The position numbers and the translations under genes were made by a program. From contig JAFIDK010000001.1 in assembly GCA_017051695.1 (NCBI GenBank), forward strand, positions 496,001 through 560,000: a stretch of 64,000 bases of DNA. The letters run 5' to 3'. Within the stretch, counting starts at the first letter, position 1; every line of letters begins with the position of its first letter. The notes under the pieces are model-generated. The model was not told the origin of the DNA. It saw only the letters and a program-made list of their open reading frames with translations, and did not search any database. Below, piece by piece: positions 54,534 through 64,000 of this stretch. The stretch comes from Algoriphagus aestuarii (lineage in GTDB: Bacteria > Bacteroidota > Bacteroidia > Cytophagales > Cyclobacteriaceae).

Positions 54534-55634
54534 ATGTACCTCAAGTCTCTGGAGCTCCTTCAATTTAAAAACCATGAGAAGACACAACTGAACTTTTCTG
54601 TCCAGATTAATTGCATTGTAGGGTTAAATGGAAGTGGGAAAACCAATATCCTGGACGGTATCCATTATCTCTCTCTTACCAAAAGTGCCGTGCAGTCTAG
54701 TGACAGTCTTAATGTCCAGCATGACAAGGGCTTCTTTGCAATCAAAGGTCAGTTTGAGCTGGATCAAAAACCATTGGAGGTGAGGTGTACCGTGGAGCTA
54801 GGAAAGAAAAAACTGATCTACCAAAATGGGAAAGCTTTGGATAAAACCTCCGAACATGTGGGTTTGATTCCTTTGGTGTTGATCGCACCGGATGATACCG
54901 ATCTGATCAAAGGAGGTAGCGAAGGAAGGAGAAAGTTTTTTGATGGGCTTTTGTCCCAGTTGGATAAAAATTACCTGCATCAACTCATCCGATATCATCA
55001 TTTCCTTAAACAGCGAAATGCACTTCTGAAGCAATTTGCCGAAACTGGAAGAAGGGATTTCACTTTGTTGGACAATTATGATAGCGAATTGATCCAACTA
55101 AGTGCGACACTTTCCAAAAGAAGAAATGAATTGCTTCAGGAGGTCGCACCTCTCCTCCAAAGCCACTATGCCGATATTTCCCAAGGGCAGGAACATGTGA
55201 CCATCGTGTATGATTCAGAGGCAATCAGGGATGATTTTGAAAGCTATTTCAAAAGTCTTCGGAAAAAAGACCTGATTACCAAAAACAGCAATGCCGGAAT
55301 CCACAAAGATGATTTCAACTTCCTGATCGGAGATCATCCCATCCGGAAAATCGGAAGCCAAGGCCAGCAGAAATCTTTTATTATTTCCCTGAAGCTGGCA
55401 CAGTTTAAAATCTTTGAGAAAGAAAAAGGAGAAAAACCTATTTTACTACTGGATGATATTTTTGATAAACTGGATGATCTGAGAATCGCCAAAATGATGG
55501 AGCTTATCTCTCAGCATACATTTGGACAGATATTTTTGACTGATGCCCGACCGGAAAGGTCTAAGAAAATATTGTCAGAAATAGATGCTGAAGTCATATT
55601 TTTCAGCTTGGGAAAAGGAAAAGTGATCCAATAA
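54534..55634 (+). CDS. recF: DNA replication and repair protein RecF
   Basis: 366 residues. SMC-like ATPase: Walker A GLNGSGKTNILDGIHYLSLTKS, the family LVLIAPDDTDLIKGGSEGRRKFFD segment, a signature near IGSQGQQKSFIISL, and Walker B LLLDDIFDKLDDLR. With RecO/RecR it loads RecA onto gapped DNA. It is divergent from pdhA by 91 nt and stands apart from dnaA or gyrB. Confidence 0.96.
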   Translation: MYLKSLELLQFKNHEKTQLNFSVQINCIVGLNGSGKTNILDGIHYLSLTKSAVQSSDSLNVQHDKGFFAIKGQFELDQKPLEVRCTVELGKKKLIYQNGKALDKTSEHVGLIPLVLIAPDDTDLIKGGSEGRRKFFDGLLSQLDKNYLHQLIRYHHFLKQRNALLKQFAETGRRDFTLLDNYDSELIQLSATLSKRRNELLQEVAPLLQSHYADISQGQEHVTIVYDSEAIRDDFESYFKSLRKKDLITKNSNAGIHKDDFNFLIGDHPIRKIGSQGQQKSFIISLKLAQFKIFEKEKGEKPILLLDDIFDKLDDLRIAKMMELISQHTFGQIFLTDARPERSKKILSEIDAEVIFFSLGKGKVIQ

Positions 55635-55656
55635 AAAAGAGGCCGAAGCCTCTTTT
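55635..55656. terminator. Bidirectional terminator after recF
   Basis: AAAAGAGGC / GCCTCTTTT with a 4-nt loop, between the recF stop and the convergent nucleotidyltransferase stop at 55659. Confidence 0.85.
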
Positions 55657-55658
55657 CT

Positions 55659-56564
55659 TTATTTCCACAAATTAGCCGGATATTCACCCGCTTCATGTAA
55701 TTCTTTTAGAGCTTGAATCACTACAGGTTTATCGTCGGTGTAAGTAACTCCAAACCACACTTTCCCTCCTTTTAGTATTTCGAAAGCTGATTTACCAGAT
55801 TGAATCAGGTTATTGGCAACAGTAGGAATGTAGAATTCCGATTTTAGATTTTCCAGATTGGCAGGAAGGAATTCATTCCACATTTCTTCGATATCCTTAA
55901 AAACATCTGCATGGAACCCCCAGAAGTTCATACTTACCGGTGTATCCTCTGCGATTTCCAACACTTCATTTTCTCCTCTGCTCAGAATCTTTTCGCCTTC
56001 CCGAGCGATAGAAGTTCTTTCTACCATCCCTATCAAATGTCCCTTTTCATTGGTTTCGCACACACCTCTACTAACAGTCCCATTTTCTGAAAGCACATTT
56101 TGGATCGCATAGCCAACCATGGCATTTAGATCTGGCTTCACTTCGGAAGTCAGAAATTTACCTACTTCTACAAATGCTTCTCTTCCATAGAAATCATCTG
56201 CATTGATCACTGCAAAAGGTTCTTTGATGGCATCTTTTGCACAGAGAACAGCGTGGGCTGTTCCAAATGGTTTTTTTCGATCTTCTTGCTTCAATTCAGC
56301 TGGAACAAAACTATCTAAAGACTGAACCACAAAATCCACTTCTATTTTACCCTTCATTTTTGGAAGAAACATTTCTTTGGCTTCTTCCAGAATTTCACTC
56401 CTAACAATGAAAACTACTTTGCCAAAACCAGCCTGGATCGCATCATAAATGGAATATTCGAGAATGGTTTCCCCGCTAGGCCCAAACCCGTCAATTTGTT
56501 TGTTGCCTCCATATCGGCTTCCCATCCCGGCAGCTAATACTAAAAGTGTTGGTTTTTGATTCAT
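55659..56564 (-). CDS. Sugar-phosphate nucleotidyltransferase-like protein
   Basis: 301 residues from the ATG at 56564. The frame from 56615 runs into the promoter and is rejected. NTP-transferase signature LAAGMGSRYGGNKQIDGFGPSGETI, followed by the AHAVLCAKDAIKEPFAVINADDF acceptor-site block. It probably joins a nucleotide to a sugar phosphate; neither is certain. Monocistronic, with its own complete promoter. Confidence 0.85.
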   Translation of the reverse strand: MNQKPTLLVLAAGMGSRYGGNKQIDGFGPSGETILEYSIYDAIQAGFGKVVFIVRSEILEEAKEMFLPKMKGKIEVDFVVQSLDSFVPAELKQEDRKKPFGTAHAVLCAKDAIKEPFAVINADDFYGREAFVEVGKFLTSEVKPDLNAMVGYAIQNVLSENGTVSRGVCETNEKGHLIGMVERTSIAREGEKILSRGENEVLEIAEDTPVSMNFWGFHADVFKDIEEMWNEFLPANLENLKSEFYIPTVANNLIQSGKSAFEILKGGKVWFGVTYTDDKPVVIQALKELHEAGEYPANLWK

Positions 56565-56585
56565 AATAAATTGGTTTTGCGGTGG

Positions 56586-56616
56586 CAAAATTAAATTATT
56601 ATTGGACTGGGACAAA
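56586..56616 (-). promoter_or_regulatory. Promoter of the nucleotidyltransferase gene (TTTG-N19-TAATTTTG)
   Basis: Minus-strand -33 TTTG (56613-56616), 19-nt spacer and -7 TAATTTTG (56586-56593), all matching the consensus. It places the transcript start about 20 nt before the ATG at 56564. Confidence 0.8.
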
Positions 56617-56842
56617 TTTCATTTTTAGTGATTTTTCAAAAAGACAGAGTTAAAAACACCCTACTATTAAAATTTTTACATCATTTTTCGAATCATTAGA
56701 TATCCGAAACACCCACTTTTGAATTATTTTACATTTTTTTCTGAAGCAGCAGCTATTTTTTTAACCTCCTTTTGATTTAGATTTAATTTTTCTATTACCT
56801 TCATGCCAAAATTTCAATAAACCACTAAACCCATTGTGAAAT

Positions 56843-57181
56843 ATGAAAAAAATAGAGGCGATTATTCGAACTTCTCGATTTGATCAGATCCATTCCTGTG
56901 TGGCTGGACTTGGCGTTAAATTCCTCACTTTTTACGAAGTGAAAGGAATGGGCCTAGAACATGCACGCCAGCAAACCTATCGTGGGGTTGCATACGAACC
57001 TGCCTATATCCCAAGAACCAAGCTGGAAATCGTCACGGTAGAGGAATTGGTAGAACCAGTTATCAATTGCATTCTGACAGAAGGTAAAACCGGAGAGGTC
57101 GGAGATGGAAAAATCTTTGTCTACGATGTACTCGATGCGTATCGAATCAGAAACTCAGACAAAGGAGAAAACGCACTTTAA
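56843..57181 (+). CDS. glnK: PII nitrogen-regulatory protein (GlnB/GlnK)
   Basis: 112 residues, the normal PII length. T-loop contains Tyr46 and Tyr51 (QQTYRGVAYEP) at the same positions as E. coli GlnB, so the uridylylation Tyr51 is kept. The B-loop is EGKTGEVGDGKIFVYDV. It reports 2-oxoglutarate and ATP/ADP, and next to amt it is expected to block the channel. The amt gene follows 30 nt later; upstream is a 278-nt AT-rich gap with no obvious -24/-12 sigma-54 site. Confidence 0.92.
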   Translation: MKKIEAIIRTSRFDQIHSCVAGLGVKFLTFYEVKGMGLEHARQQTYRGVAYEPAYIPRTKLEIVTVEELVEPVINCILTEGKTGEVGDGKIFVYDVLDAYRIRNSDKGENAL

Positions 57182-57211
57182 TTTTCATATCACTCTAGAA
57201 TCATCAAACCT

Positions 57212-58441
57212 ATGCAAGAATTATTTACTGTCAATAACCTTTGGATGATGGTGGCCACAACAATGGTTTTCATCATGCACCTAGGCTTTGCCAGCTTAGA
57301 AGCTGGATTGACAAGAGCAAAAAATACTGTAAACATCCTTTTTAAAAATACTATTATCCCAGCTATCGGCCTGTTGACTTATGCCTTTGTGGGATTTAAC
57401 CTAATGTACCCAGGGGCTGATTTTGCAGGCTCTTTCTTTGGATTCGCCGGTTTTGGCCTTCCCCTTCCAGAAGGATGGGATTCCAGTAATTACAACGAAG
57501 GCTATACTTTCTTTACGGATTTTATCTTCCAGGCCATGTTTGCAGCCACAGCTGCGACAATTGTTTCTGGAGCTGTAGCGGAAAGGGTTAAACTAGGTCC
57601 ATTCATTTTCTTTTCTATCCTGTATGTAGCCATTTGCTATCCTATCGTGGGAATGTGGAAATGGGGAGGAGGTTTCCTAAACACTCTTGAAACTCCATTT
57701 TATGACTTTGCTGGCTCAACAATCGTTCACTCCGTCGGAGGATGGGGGGCTTTGATAGGAGCTTACTTATTGGGTCCTAGAATCGGAAAATATACTGAAA
57801 GAGGAATGACCGCTATTCCTGGGCACAACATCCCGATGGCAACGGCAGGCGTATTCCTCCTTTGGTTTGGCTGGTTTGGTTTCAACGGCGGTTCCGTATT
57901 GAGTGCTGACCCAGGATTGGTTTCCAAAGTTTTTGTGACCACGTGTATTGCTGCCGCTGCCGGAGCTTTCGGAGCTTTGATAGTTTCCTACCTAAAGTTC
58001 AAGACCTATGATATCACCATGGTTCTCAATGGAATATTGGCCGGATTAGTTGGGATTACTGCCGGTGCTGACCAAATGGGAGTTGGAGAATCTGCAATTA
58101 TCGGATTTGTAGGAGGAGGATTGATCGTGTTTGCTGTGGTTTTCTTTGACAAAATCAAGGTAGACGATCCTGTGGGAGCGATTTCTGTACACTTAGTAGG
58201 TGGAATCTGGGGAACATTAGCTGTCGGAATCTTTGGAGACCTTGCAGGAATGGGACAATTTATTTCTCAGCTGATCGGAGTAGTTTCAGTAGGTGCCTTT
58301 TGCGTAGCATTTAGCTGGTTAATTTTCTTTACCCTAAAGAAAACCATAGGCATCCGAGTAGATGAAAAAGAAGAAACTGAAGGTTTGGATATCAACGAAC
58401 ATTCGATGAGTGCTTATCCAGACTTTAATATAAAAGACTAA
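57212..58441 (+). CDS. amt: Ammonium transporter
   Basis: 409 residues, about 11-12 membrane helices. Conserved: the TIVHSVGGWGALIGAY helix with the first pore His, FGFNGGSVLS, and VHLVGGIWGTLAVG with the second pore His. It has no cleavable signal sequence at its start (MQELFTVNNLWMM), unlike some Amt proteins. It conducts ammonia across the inner membrane. It forms an operon with glnK and ends in a hairpin. Confidence 0.95.
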   Translation: MQELFTVNNLWMMVATTMVFIMHLGFASLEAGLTRAKNTVNILFKNTIIPAIGLLTYAFVGFNLMYPGADFAGSFFGFAGFGLPLPEGWDSSNYNEGYTFFTDFIFQAMFAATAATIVSGAVAERVKLGPFIFFSILYVAICYPIVGMWKWGGGFLNTLETPFYDFAGSTIVHSVGGWGALIGAYLLGPRIGKYTERGMTAIPGHNIPMATAGVFLLWFGWFGFNGGSVLSADPGLVSKVFVTTCIAAAAGAFGALIVSYLKFKTYDITMVLNGILAGLVGITAGADQMGVGESAIIGFVGGGLIVFAVVFFDKIKVDDPVGAISVHLVGGIWGTLAVGIFGDLAGMGQFISQLIGVVSVGAFCVAFSWLIFFTLKKTIGIRVDEKEETEGLDINEHSMSAYPDFNIKD

Positions 58442-58476
58442 AAATAATAACTACCACAACCACCAATCAACCAAGA

Positions 58477-58508
58477 AAAAGCCCCGAACCTTACGGAACG
58501 GGGCTTTT
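58477..58508. terminator. amt terminator
   Basis: AAAAGCCCCG and CGGGGCTTTT pair across a 12-nt centre, with A and T tracts on the two sides; it may also serve the small minus-strand gene at 58515. Confidence 0.82.
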
Positions 58509-58514
58509 GCAATT

Positions 58515-58700
58515 TTAAACTGGTTGAAAGTAGCGGTTGAGGGTGCTTTGATGGACTTTGCCAAACATTTCATAGCACCAATCTCTAAATCCCTCAAGTT
58601 CGGATGGTAAAATAAGCTTAAGGCCTTTCTTCAGTTCTCTTTCAAATAAATAAGCGCTGAAGCTAACTTTTTGCAGAATGGTCTTCACGTATTCTATCAT
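58515..58700 (-). CDS. Small conserved-looking protein
   Basis: 61 residues. It begins MIEYVKTILQKVSFSAYLFERELKKGL and has a helix-rich, amphipathic composition with a Trp-Cys pair (RDWCYEMFG) in the middle. It resembles short Bacteroidota proteins I have seen, but I cannot name a family. Convergent with amt, and the codon use looks like neighbouring genes. Confidence 0.6.
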   Translation of the reverse strand: MIEYVKTILQKVSFSAYLFERELKKGLKLILPSELEGFRDWCYEMFGKVHQSTLNRYFQPV

Positions 58701-58803
58701 AGTTTAAAGAGTTTAGGGTTTATTAACTGAAATTAATTACTAGTACGGAAGCATTTATCCGGATGTTACGTTAAATAAGGGCTTCTAAAAATAGAATATT
58801 CCC

Positions 58804-58811
58804 TAATTTCG
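58804..58811 (+). promoter_or_regulatory. Possible -7 element of batD
   Basis: TAATTTCG, one mismatch from TAnnTTTG, 5 nt before the ATG, in the same context as at 29175. Confidence 0.45.
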
Positions 58812-58816
58812 CAACC

Positions 58817-60262
58817 ATGATTAAAACGATCCTTCAAACAGCTTTGGTATTCCTGGCATTGTTAATTTTTGACAATGCCTATGGCCAGGATGTGCAAATA
58901 GAATTGGGTCCGGATGAAATTGGATTAAATGAAACTTTTACGATTAAAGTAACTTTGTCCAATGACAAAATAAAGTCCTACGATCAGTTTCCGGAAATCC
59001 CAAGCTTTCAGAAACAGGGTATTTCACAATCTTCGTCCATGAATCTGATCAATGGACAGATGAGCAGCTCCAATAGTATCATCCAGTATTATAAGCCCAC
59101 AAAAAAAGGGGATTTCACCTTGCCTTCTTTTGATATCCTAATTAATGGGCAAGCTTATTCTTCATCCGGCAAAACCATCAGAGTAGGAGATGCCTCCAAT
59201 TCATCTTCCTCAAGATCCCAAGATCCATTTGCCAATTTCTTCGGTAGACCTTCCCAAACCGAAGAACCGGAATTTGTGGAACTGGAAGACGATGCATTTT
59301 TCTCTTTGGCAGTGGATAAAGAAGAAGTCTATGTCGGAGAAGGATTTAATCTGAGCTTGGCTTTTTATATGTCTGAAGCCAATCAGGCTCCATTTCAGTT
59401 TTATGAGCCGGGGAGACAACTAGATGAAATCCTTAAGAAAGTAAAGCCAAGCAATGTCTGGGAAGAAAATTATAACATTACCAACATAGAACCAGAACAG
59501 GTCACCATCAATGGTAAGCGATGGACGAGATACAAGGTTTTTGAAGCGACATTCTACCCATTTTCAGAAGGTACAATTGAGATCCCAAGAATCTCCTGGG
59601 AGATGATCAAATACCGAGTGGCCAAAAATCCAACTTTTTTTGGAGCTAATAGACAGGAAGATTTTAAAACATTTATTTCCAGTGCCAAAACCGTCAAAGT
59701 AAAACCTTTGCCACCGCACCCGATGAAAAACGAGGTAAGTGTAGGGGAATACCAATTGCGTGAAAACATCAAGGAAATTGAAGTGGAAACGGGTCAGGGT
59801 TTTGATTACAACTTAGGCATCAGCGGAATTGGAAATATCAATGCTATCCAGCCACCAAAAAGACTTCCAGGAGCTAACCTGAACACTTACGATCCTAATG
59901 TGAGGCAACAGATCAACAGGGGATACGGCAGGGTTTCAGGTATCAAGGAATTTAATTATTACATCACCATCAATGAAGCGGGAGAAATAAATCTCGGCAA
60001 CCATTTTGAATGGATTTATTTTGATCCTGTCAGAGAGGTTTATGACACATTGAAGCCACAGGCATTAGTGAAGGTAGTCGGAGAAAGTAAGGTAAATCAG
60101 GCCTTGTCCAACCAAAGACTTGGGGGACTTTACGACAGAATCGATGTAGAGGACAATAGGTTTTTAAACGAGCAATATAAATACTATTTTACAACCGCAA
60201 TCAATGTGCTTTTATTGGCATCAGTCATTTTACTGGCGGTTTTGATCATAAGAAAGAAGTAA
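58817..60262 (+). CDS. batD: BatD-family protein
   Basis: 481 residues. A signal peptide ([24 protein letters not shown]), a large beta-rich periplasmic body starting [21 protein letters not shown], and a C-terminal membrane helix ([20 protein letters not shown]). BatD is usually encoded with BatA/B/E in Bacteroidota aerotolerance loci, but none is present here. aroC starts on the last base of the TAA stop, so the genes are coupled. Role in oxygen tolerance is known only from other organisms. Confidence 0.88.
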   Translation: MIKTILQTALVFLALLIFDNAYGQDVQIELGPDEIGLNETFTIKVTLSNDKIKSYDQFPEIPSFQKQGISQSSSMNLINGQMSSSNSIIQYYKPTKKGDFTLPSFDILINGQAYSSSGKTIRVGDASNSSSSRSQDPFANFFGRPSQTEEPEFVELEDDAFFSLAVDKEEVYVGEGFNLSLAFYMSEANQAPFQFYEPGRQLDEILKKVKPSNVWEENYNITNIEPEQVTINGKRWTRYKVFEATFYPFSEGTIEIPRISWEMIKYRVAKNPTFFGANRQEDFKTFISSAKTVKVKPLPPHPMKNEVSVGEYQLRENIKEIEVETGQGFDYNLGISGIGNINAIQPPKRLPGANLNTYDPNVRQQINRGYGRVSGIKEFNYYITINEAGEINLGNHFEWIYFDPVREVYDTLKPQALVKVVGESKVNQALSNQRLGGLYDRIDVEDNRFLNEQYKYYFTTAINVLLLASVILLAVLIIRKK

Positions 60263-61338
60263 TGGGGAATTCATTTGGTAAGCTATTCAAGATCACCACT
60301 TTTGGTGAATCACATGGAGTAGCTTTAGGAGTAACGTTGGAGGGCTGTCCTGCCGGTTTGGAAATCGATGAAGCAAAAATCCGTTTGGAAATGCAGCGGA
60401 GGAAGCCTGGCCAATCCAAAATTACCACACAAAGAAAGGAAGAAGATGAAATCGAAATTCTTTCTGGAGTTTTTGAGGGAAAAAGTACTGGCACACCTAT
60501 CGGGATTGTGATCAGAAATGCAGATCAAAAGAGCAAAGATTACTCACATATTTCGGATAAATTCCGCCCTTCCCATGCCGATTACACTTATTTTGAAAAA
60601 TACGGAATCAGGGATTACCGTGGAGGAGGAAGAAGCAGTGCCAGAGAAACGGCAGCAAGAGTAGCCGCAGGAGCCATTGCAAAACAATTATTGGATCATT
60701 ATGGGGTATCTATACAGGCATTTGTCACTCAGGTGGGAGATTTAAAGCTTGAGAAACCCTATCAGGAATTGAACCTTGCTTTGGCAGAAGAAAATATAGT
60801 GAGGTGTCCGGATCCAGAAGTAGCAGATCAAATGGTTCAATTGATTGACCAAGTCAGATTGGATCGCGATACAATCGGAGGGATCGTAACCTGTGTCATC
60901 AAGAACACACCGGTAGGCATCGGAGAACCGGTTTTTGATCGACTTCATGCCGAGTTGGGTAAAGCCATGCTCGGGATCAATGCAGTGAAGGGCTTTGAAT
61001 ATGGTAGTGGTTTTGAAGGAGTGACTATGCGTGGATCAGAGCATAACGACGCCTTCTTCAAGGAAGGTGACAAAGTAAAAACCAAAACAAACTATTCCGG
61101 AGGGATTCAGGGTGGTATTTCCAATGGGGAAGACATTTACTTTCGGGTAGCATTCAAACCCGTAGCGACTATCATGCAAGACCAGGAGTCGATCAATGAA
61201 GCTGGAGAATCCATTACGGTTTCAGGAAAAGGCAGACATGATCCATGCGTGGTACCTAGAGCAGTACCGATTGTGGAAGCCATGGCGGCATTGGTCATAG
61301 CAGACAATATATTATTGGCAAAAAGCAATAAACTTTAA
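60262..61338 (+). CDS. aroC: Chorismate synthase
   Basis: 358 residues. Signatures: [19 protein letters not shown] near the start, [20 protein letters not shown] in the middle, and [17 protein letters not shown] with the C-terminal [20 protein letters not shown]. It eliminates phosphate from EPSP to make chorismate, needing reduced FMN. It is coupled to batD by a 1-nt overlap (TAATG) and a DAACS symporter gene follows 18 nt later. Confidence 0.97.
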   Translation: MGNSFGKLFKITTFGESHGVALGVTLEGCPAGLEIDEAKIRLEMQRRKPGQSKITTQRKEEDEIEILSGVFEGKSTGTPIGIVIRNADQKSKDYSHISDKFRPSHADYTYFEKYGIRDYRGGGRSSARETAARVAAGAIAKQLLDHYGVSIQAFVTQVGDLKLEKPYQELNLALAEENIVRCPDPEVADQMVQLIDQVRLDRDTIGGIVTCVIKNTPVGIGEPVFDRLHAELGKAMLGINAVKGFEYGSGFEGVTMRGSEHNDAFFKEGDKVKTKTNYSGGIQGGISNGEDIYFRVAFKPVATIMQDQESINEAGESITVSGKGRHDPCVVPRAVPIVEAMAALVIADNILLAKSNKL

Positions 61339-61356
61339 GGCTTAAATGAAATCTAG

Positions 61357-62685
61357 ATGTTAAAAAAAATACCCTTACATACCCAAATCATAATAGGTCT
61401 CGTGCTGGGTTTGGTCTTTGGGCTACTTGTCATTAAAACAGCTATTCCCAATTCCTTTACCTTAGATTATATCAAGCCAATAGGTACCATCTTTATCAAT
61501 TCTCTAAAGATGATTGCAGTACCCTTGGTTTTAGCCTCTTTGATTGTAGGGGTTTCTAATTTGGGTGATATTTCAAAACTAAGCCGAATCGGAGGTAAAA
61601 CGATTGGCACTTATTTAGTTACCACGGTCATTGCGGTGACTATAGGTTTACTTATGGTAAATATCTTCTCTCCCGGCAAAAGTCTGCCTTCCGAAACGAG
61701 AGAAAACCTCATGAGTATGTATGAGGGTGATGCTGGCTCAAGAGTGGGTCAAGCAGCAGAATTGCAAAAACAAAGCCCTTTACAGCCACTTGTCGATATC
61801 GTTCCGCAAAACGTGTTTCAAGCAACTACAGATAATGGTGCCATGCTACAGGTGGTATTCTTTGCCATCATCGTAGGAATCTCTCTTTTACAGATTCAAA
61901 AATCAAAAGCTGAACCTGTCATTGCTTTTTTTGACGGGATGAATGATGTGATCATCCAAATAGTAAATTACATTATGCTCATTGCACCTTATGGTGTATT
62001 TGCCCTGATGGCTTCGTTGATTGTAGAAATTGCGGGTGAAAATCCGGATTCTGCAGTCCAGTTGCTACTTGCTTTGCTGAAATATAGCTTGGTAGTGGTG
62101 GGAGGATTGTTTACCATGGTTTTGGTAGTTTATCCGTTGATTTTGATGGCTTTTACCAAAGTAAAATACAAAGACTTTTTCAAAGCAATCCGACCTGCAC
62201 AACTCCTTGCATTTTCTACCAGTTCGAGTTCCGCAACATTACCTGTGACGATGAAGCAAGTGGAGGAAGAACTTGGAGTTTCTGAGGAAATATCCAGTTT
62301 CGTGCTTCCTTTAGGGGCGACAGTAAATATGGATGGTACAAGTTTGTATCAAGGTGTGGCAGCTGTTTTTATTGCTCAGGCTTTAGGTATGGACTTGACG
62401 CTGACGCAGCAATTGATGATAGTTTTGACTGCGACACTCGCGTCTATAGGGTCGGCAGGTGTACCGGGAGCCGGATTGATTATGCTGATCATTGTACTTG
62501 AATCTATCGGAGTACCTGCAGCAGGTATTGCATTGATCATTGCTCCTGATAGAATTTTGGATATGTTTAGAACTGTTGTCAATGTGACTGGAGACGCGAC
62601 AGTCTGTACTATTGTAGCAAGTACGGAAGGTGAATTGCCGGATGGACTGATAAGAAAATCCAATCCTCTCACTCCAAATGAGTAA
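61357..62685 (+). CDS. Dicarboxylate/amino acid:cation symporter (DAACS)
   Basis: 442 residues. GltPh-like topology: 8 helices and two re-entrant loops. The serine-rich STSSSSATLPVT loop (HP1) and VNMDGTSLYQG (NMDGT motif) are clear. It imports glutamate, aspartate or C4-dicarboxylates with Na+ or H+; the exact substrate is open. Possibly in one transcript with batD-aroC. Confidence 0.93.
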   Translation: MLKKIPLHTQIIIGLVLGLVFGLLVIKTAIPNSFTLDYIKPIGTIFINSLKMIAVPLVLASLIVGVSNLGDISKLSRIGGKTIGTYLVTTVIAVTIGLLMVNIFSPGKSLPSETRENLMSMYEGDAGSRVGQAAELQKQSPLQPLVDIVPQNVFQATTDNGAMLQVVFFAIIVGISLLQIQKSKAEPVIAFFDGMNDVIIQIVNYIMLIAPYGVFALMASLIVEIAGENPDSAVQLLLALLKYSLVVVGGLFTMVLVVYPLILMAFTKVKYKDFFKAIRPAQLLAFSTSSSSATLPVTMKQVEEELGVSEEISSFVLPLGATVNMDGTSLYQGVAAVFIAQALGMDLTLTQQLMIVLTATLASIGSAGVPGAGLIMLIIVLESIGVPAAGIALIIAPDRILDMFRTVVNVTGDATVCTIVASTEGELPDGLIRKSNPLTPNE

Positions 62686-62700
62686 GGAAAAAGTAAAACA

Positions 62701-62728
62701 AAAAAGGCTTCTCAAGAGAAGCCTTTTT
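62701..62728. terminator. Bidirectional terminator between the symporter and fumC
   Basis: AAAAAGGCTTCTC / GAGAAGCCTTTTT, a 13-bp stem with a 2-base centre and a long T-run; it can serve the convergent fumC gene too. Confidence 0.85.
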
Positions 62729-62738
62729 TTTTATCAGT

Positions 62739-64000
62739 TTATTTCAAACTACCGATCATATCTTCCGGTTTCACCCATTCGTCAAATTGCTCATTGGTCA
62801 ATAAGCCTAAAGCAATCGCCGCTTCTCTTAAGCTACTTCCTTCTTTGTGTGCTTTCTTTGCGATAGCCGCAGCATTTTCATAACCGATATGCGGATTAAG
62901 TGCTGTCACCAACATCAATGAATTCTCCAGATGTCTTTTGATCATCGCATCATTTGGTTTGATACCCACTGCACAATTATCATTAAAAGAAACGCAGGCA
63001 TCACCAATCAACCTTGCAGACTGCAAGAAATTAGCTGCAATCAGAGGCTTGAAGACATTCAATTCAAAATGCCCTGTAGCGCCACCGATTGAAATTGCCA
63101 CATCATTCCCCATCACCTGTGCAGCCACCATGGTCATGGCTTCCACCTGGGTAGGGTTTACTTTTCCTGGCATAATAGAAGATCCTGGCTCATTTTCAGG
63201 AATCAGAATCTCACCAATTCCAGATCTAGGTCCAGAGGACAACATTCTGATATCATTGGCGATTTTCATTAAACTTACTGCCACCTGCTTCAATGCGCCA
63301 TGTGTTTCCACCATGGCATCATGAGCTGCCAAAGCTTCAAATTTATTAGGTGCAGTAACGAAAGGCTGTTCGGCAATATCAGCTATTTTTTGGGCCACCA
63401 ATTCCGAATATCCCTGAGGAGTATTCAGCCCGGTACCTACTGCAGTGCCTCCAAGTGCAAGCTCAGAAAGGTGTGACAAGGTATTTTTAATCGCTCTGAT
63501 GCCATGATCCAGCTGAGCCACATATCCACTAAACTCTTGTCCCAAAGTCAGGGGCGTCGCATCCATGAAGTGGGTACGGCCAATTTTCACTACTTTTTTG
63601 AAAGATTCGGCTTTGGCCTGAAGTGTATTTCTTAATTTCTCTATCCCTGGTAAAGTTGTTTCCATCACCATTTTGTATGCGGCGATGTGCATGGCAGTAG
63701 GATAGGTATCATTAGACGATTGTGATTTATTCACATCATCATTTGGGTGGATTTTCTTTTTGGAATCCTCCAGTGATCCACCTAGAAGAACATGAGCTCT
63801 ATACGCTATTACCTCATTGGTATTCATGTTGGATTGCGTACCTGAACCGGTTTGCCAAACTACCAATGGAAATTGATCATCCAGTTTTCCTTCCAAAATC
63901 TCATCACAAACCTCTCCGATCACAACAGCTTTGTTTTTATCCAAAACCCCCAATTCTGAATTGGTGAAAGCTGCTGCTTTTTTCAAAATGGCAAATGCCC
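62739..64000 (-). CDS. fumC: Fumarate hydratase class II (partial, start beyond window)
   Basis: The frame runs from its stop at 62739 to the right edge and continues past it; before the first in-frame TTG there are still coding residues ([11 protein letters not shown]). About 45 N-terminal residues are missing compared with the usual 460-plus. Signatures: [31 protein letters not shown], and the fumarase/aspartase loop [13 protein letters not shown]. It hydrates fumarate to malate in the TCA cycle. Confidence 0.96.
   Translation of the reverse strand, partial: AFAILKKAAAFTNSELGVLDKNKAVVIGEVCDEILEGKLDDQFPLVVWQTGSGTQSNMNTNEVIAYRAHVLLGGSLEDSKKKIHPNDDVNKSQSSNDTYPTAMHIAAYKMVMETTLPGIEKLRNTLQAKAESFKKVVKIGRTHFMDATPLTLGQEFSGYVAQLDHGIRAIKNTLSHLSELALGGTAVGTGLNTPQGYSELVAQKIADIAEQPFVTAPNKFEALAAHDAMVETHGALKQVAVSLMKIANDIRMLSSGPRSGIGEILIPENEPGSSIMPGKVNPTQVEAMTMVAAQVMGNDVAISIGGATGHFELNVFKPLIAANFLQSARLIGDACVSFNDNCAVGIKPNDAMIKRHLENSLMLVTALNPHIGYENAAAIAKKAHKEGSSLREAAIALGLLTNEQFDEWVKPEDMIGSLK

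Noticed and set aside
56565-56615. Extended start for the nucleotidyltransferase
   Set aside because: The region contains the complete promoter, so these codons would not be in the transcript.
56640-56842. Sigma-54 promoter ahead of glnK
   Set aside because: I searched for GG-N10-GC type -24/-12 sites and found none with proper spacing; the region is simply AT-rich.

Overview
The window looks like a chromosomal segment from a gliding-type member of the Bacteroidota, most likely order Cytophagales (Cyclobacteriaceae/Algoriphagus-like). The evidence is a gldD gliding lipoprotein gene, TonB-dependent receptor and outer-membrane barrel genes, BatD, a eukaryote-type glycyl-tRNA synthetase, a Kmo/KynU/HaaO kynurenine operon, and promoters of the Bacteroidota type (TTTG, 17-19 nt, TAnnTTTG). 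No genus can be proved from the sequence alone. Most of the window is ordinary housekeeping DNA. I see no rRNA, tRNA, CRISPR array, prophage or intact transposase gene.

Layout. 0-4.1 kb: two paralogous 7-TM proteins, a sensor-less NarL-type histidine kinase, its response regulator and a Gfo/Idh/MocA oxidoreductase, closely packed. 4.3-8.1 kb: two beta-barrel proteins, glyS and a lipoprotein. 8.3-16.4 kb: a carotenoid desaturase, recX, tpiA-prmA-small membrane protein, recJ-lptB-GH3. 16.4-19.6 kb: the leftward haaO-kynU-kmo operon, which converts 3-hydroxykynurenine-pathway intermediates toward quinolinate/NAD. 19.8-28.6 kb: dipeptidase, a TPK-like protein, prmC, a barrel protein, an RsmB/F-type methyltransferase, an ABA4-like membrane protein, guaB, a GNAT, coaX and an M23 peptidase.

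28.6-32.8 kb is the accessory part. It holds repeated palindromic elements, a 142-bp direct repeat, and a tandemly duplicated B-A pair of small exported proteins. One copy is broken by a stop codon, and the two units share a nearly identical 466-bp block that suggests recent gene conversion or duplication. 32.8-41.2 kb: GMC oxidoreductase with its subunit-3 partner, a GH29 fucosidase, a TonB-dependent receptor and an S10 peptidase.

41.3-64 kb: nitroreductase, periplasmic DinB, gldD, an SSS transporter, a choice-of-anchor-I lipoprotein, a NahK-like kinase, recG, lysine/threonine-type aspartokinase, ribH, a TPR membrane protein, pdhA, recF, a nucleotidyltransferase, glnK-amt, batD-aroC, a DAACS symporter, and fumC running off the right edge.

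Several genes (glyS, the 46.9-kb kinase, the 50.6-kb small membrane protein) have a start codon only 3-5 nt after the promoter -7 element, which predicts leaderless mRNAs. Promoter position also corrects several start codons. The most unusual structures are the 28.6-32.8 kb repeat/duplication region, the 210-bp inverted-repeat element between crtD and recX, and the paired 7-TM proteins translationally coupled to a kinase with no sensor domain.
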